Made by a program: the position numbers and the translations under genes. This document shows, piece after piece, positions 30,793-31,062 of a stretch of DNA of 31,062 nucleotides; the first letter of the stretch is position 1, and every line of letters begins with the position of its first letter. The notes beneath the pieces were generated by a model. That model was not told the DNA's origin. It did not search any database and was given only the letters and a program-made list of their open reading frames with translations. Source of the stretch: a virus. The stretch spans positions 1-31,062 of the IMG/VR virus record IMGVR_UViG_3300037485_001192. One strand, 5' to 3'.

Positions 30793-30961
30793 CCATTTTG
30801 TTGACGTCAACGAAATGATAGTGCATGATAATTTAAAATCTTGTGTAAATTGCAAGCATAGTTATTATATAAATGATGTTGGTTTGAAATGTCAAATGTT
30901 TGATAAAATCATAGTTCATCCTTTTTTTATTCCAGACTGGTGTTTAAATGAAAATAAATAA
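30764..30961 (+). CDS. Small zinc-binding-like protein
   Basis: 65 aa from the ATG at 30764; later in-frame ATGs at 30773 and 30779 are possible starts (60 aa from the last). CVNCKH, then KCQMFDK and PDWCLN make a C-x2-C...C...C pattern, of the kind that ends small phage proteins with 'PDWC'. No family recognised. Overlaps the next ORF by 14 bp. Confidence 0.5.
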   Translation: MIIMIMKKIDHFVDVNEMIVHDNLKSCVNCKHSYYINDVGLKCQMFDKIIVHPFFIPDWCLNENK

Positions 30962-31062
30962 ATTACATTTTATAAATAACAGATGTGATAAAATACGCTT
31001 ATTACATCCAATCGGCTTGATGATATTTATATTAGGTGTTTTGATTGCAACGCCATATTTTA
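30948..31062 (+). CDS. Partial CDS with a membrane segment, runs off the right edge
   Basis: The frame from the ATG at 30948 is open to the window end (38 residues). After a basic start (MKINKLHFINNRCDKIRLLH) there is a hydrophobic stretch (PIGLMIFILGVLIATPYF), so it is probably a small membrane protein. The C-terminus is not in the window. Confidence 0.45.
   Translation, partial: MKINKLHFINNRCDKIRLLHPIGLMIFILGVLIATPYF

Noticed and set aside
1-31062. CRISPR array or tRNA genes
   Set aside because: No regularly spaced repeats of the right length and no cloverleaf with a GGTTCGA-type T arm were seen on reading; a tRNAscan run would settle the second point.
1-31062. Alternative genetic code
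   Set aside because: Genes end at TAA, TAG and TGA in tight overlaps (ATGA, TAATG), and no large gene needs a stop codon read through.

Overview
This window is a stretch of a contractile-tailed (myovirus-type) bacteriophage or prophage genome. It is AT-rich, and every supported gene lies on the + strand with 1-11 bp stop/start overlaps and Shine-Dalgarno sites of the GGAGG type. The host is probably a low-GC diderm (Gram-negative type) bacterium. The evidence is a lysis cassette that ends in a lipobox protein and contains inner-membrane plus coiled-coil proteins, as in spanin systems, next to an M23 peptidase without a signal peptide. I cannot name the host genus. No integrase, repressor, terminase, portal or capsid gene is present, so both ends of the genome lie outside the window.

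Layout. 1-3.5 kb: the end of an unknown virion protein, a head-tail connector, a head-closure protein, a tail-completion protein and a probable tail terminator fused to a beta-sandwich domain. 3.5-8.3 kb: sheath, tube, a zinc-ribbon tail chaperone with a well-formed -1 frameshift site, and a short tape measure. 8.3-15.5 kb: the baseplate series (tube-like initiator, LysM/gpX, gp27-like hub, gp5/gpV spike, gp25, gpJ, gpI) and a tail fibre. 15.6-17.3 kb: lysis (M23 endolysin, holin-like protein, two membrane/coiled-coil proteins, a lipoprotein), closed by a rho-independent terminator.

17.4-31 kb is the early region. It starts from a strong promoter and holds small regulators, an Erf annealing protein with a Cas4/RecB-like exonuclease and a small protein with an SSB-like tail, then a run of very small genes with HNH-AP2 endonucleases. 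Next come a 437-bp non-coding region with a GC-rich foldable element and an attenuator-like leader, a replication initiator with iteron-like repeats inside it, a ParB-like/PAPS-reductase-like pair (IbrB/IbrA type), a T7 gp4/Twinkle-like primase-helicase, HNH and VRR-NUC nucleases, and more very small proteins, several with CxxC pairs.

How it works together: four promoters of one design (ACTTGAC, 17-bp spacer, AT-rich -10) appear to drive the early blocks. The initiator and its internal repeats, with the primase-helicase, are the likely replication core, and Erf plus exonuclease the recombination core. The most notable unexplained items are the GC-rich structured region at 22756-22936, the alternative-fold leader at 22980-23104, the repeats inside the initiator gene, the IbrB/IbrA pair and a collapsed HNH-AP2 gene at 29257-29440.
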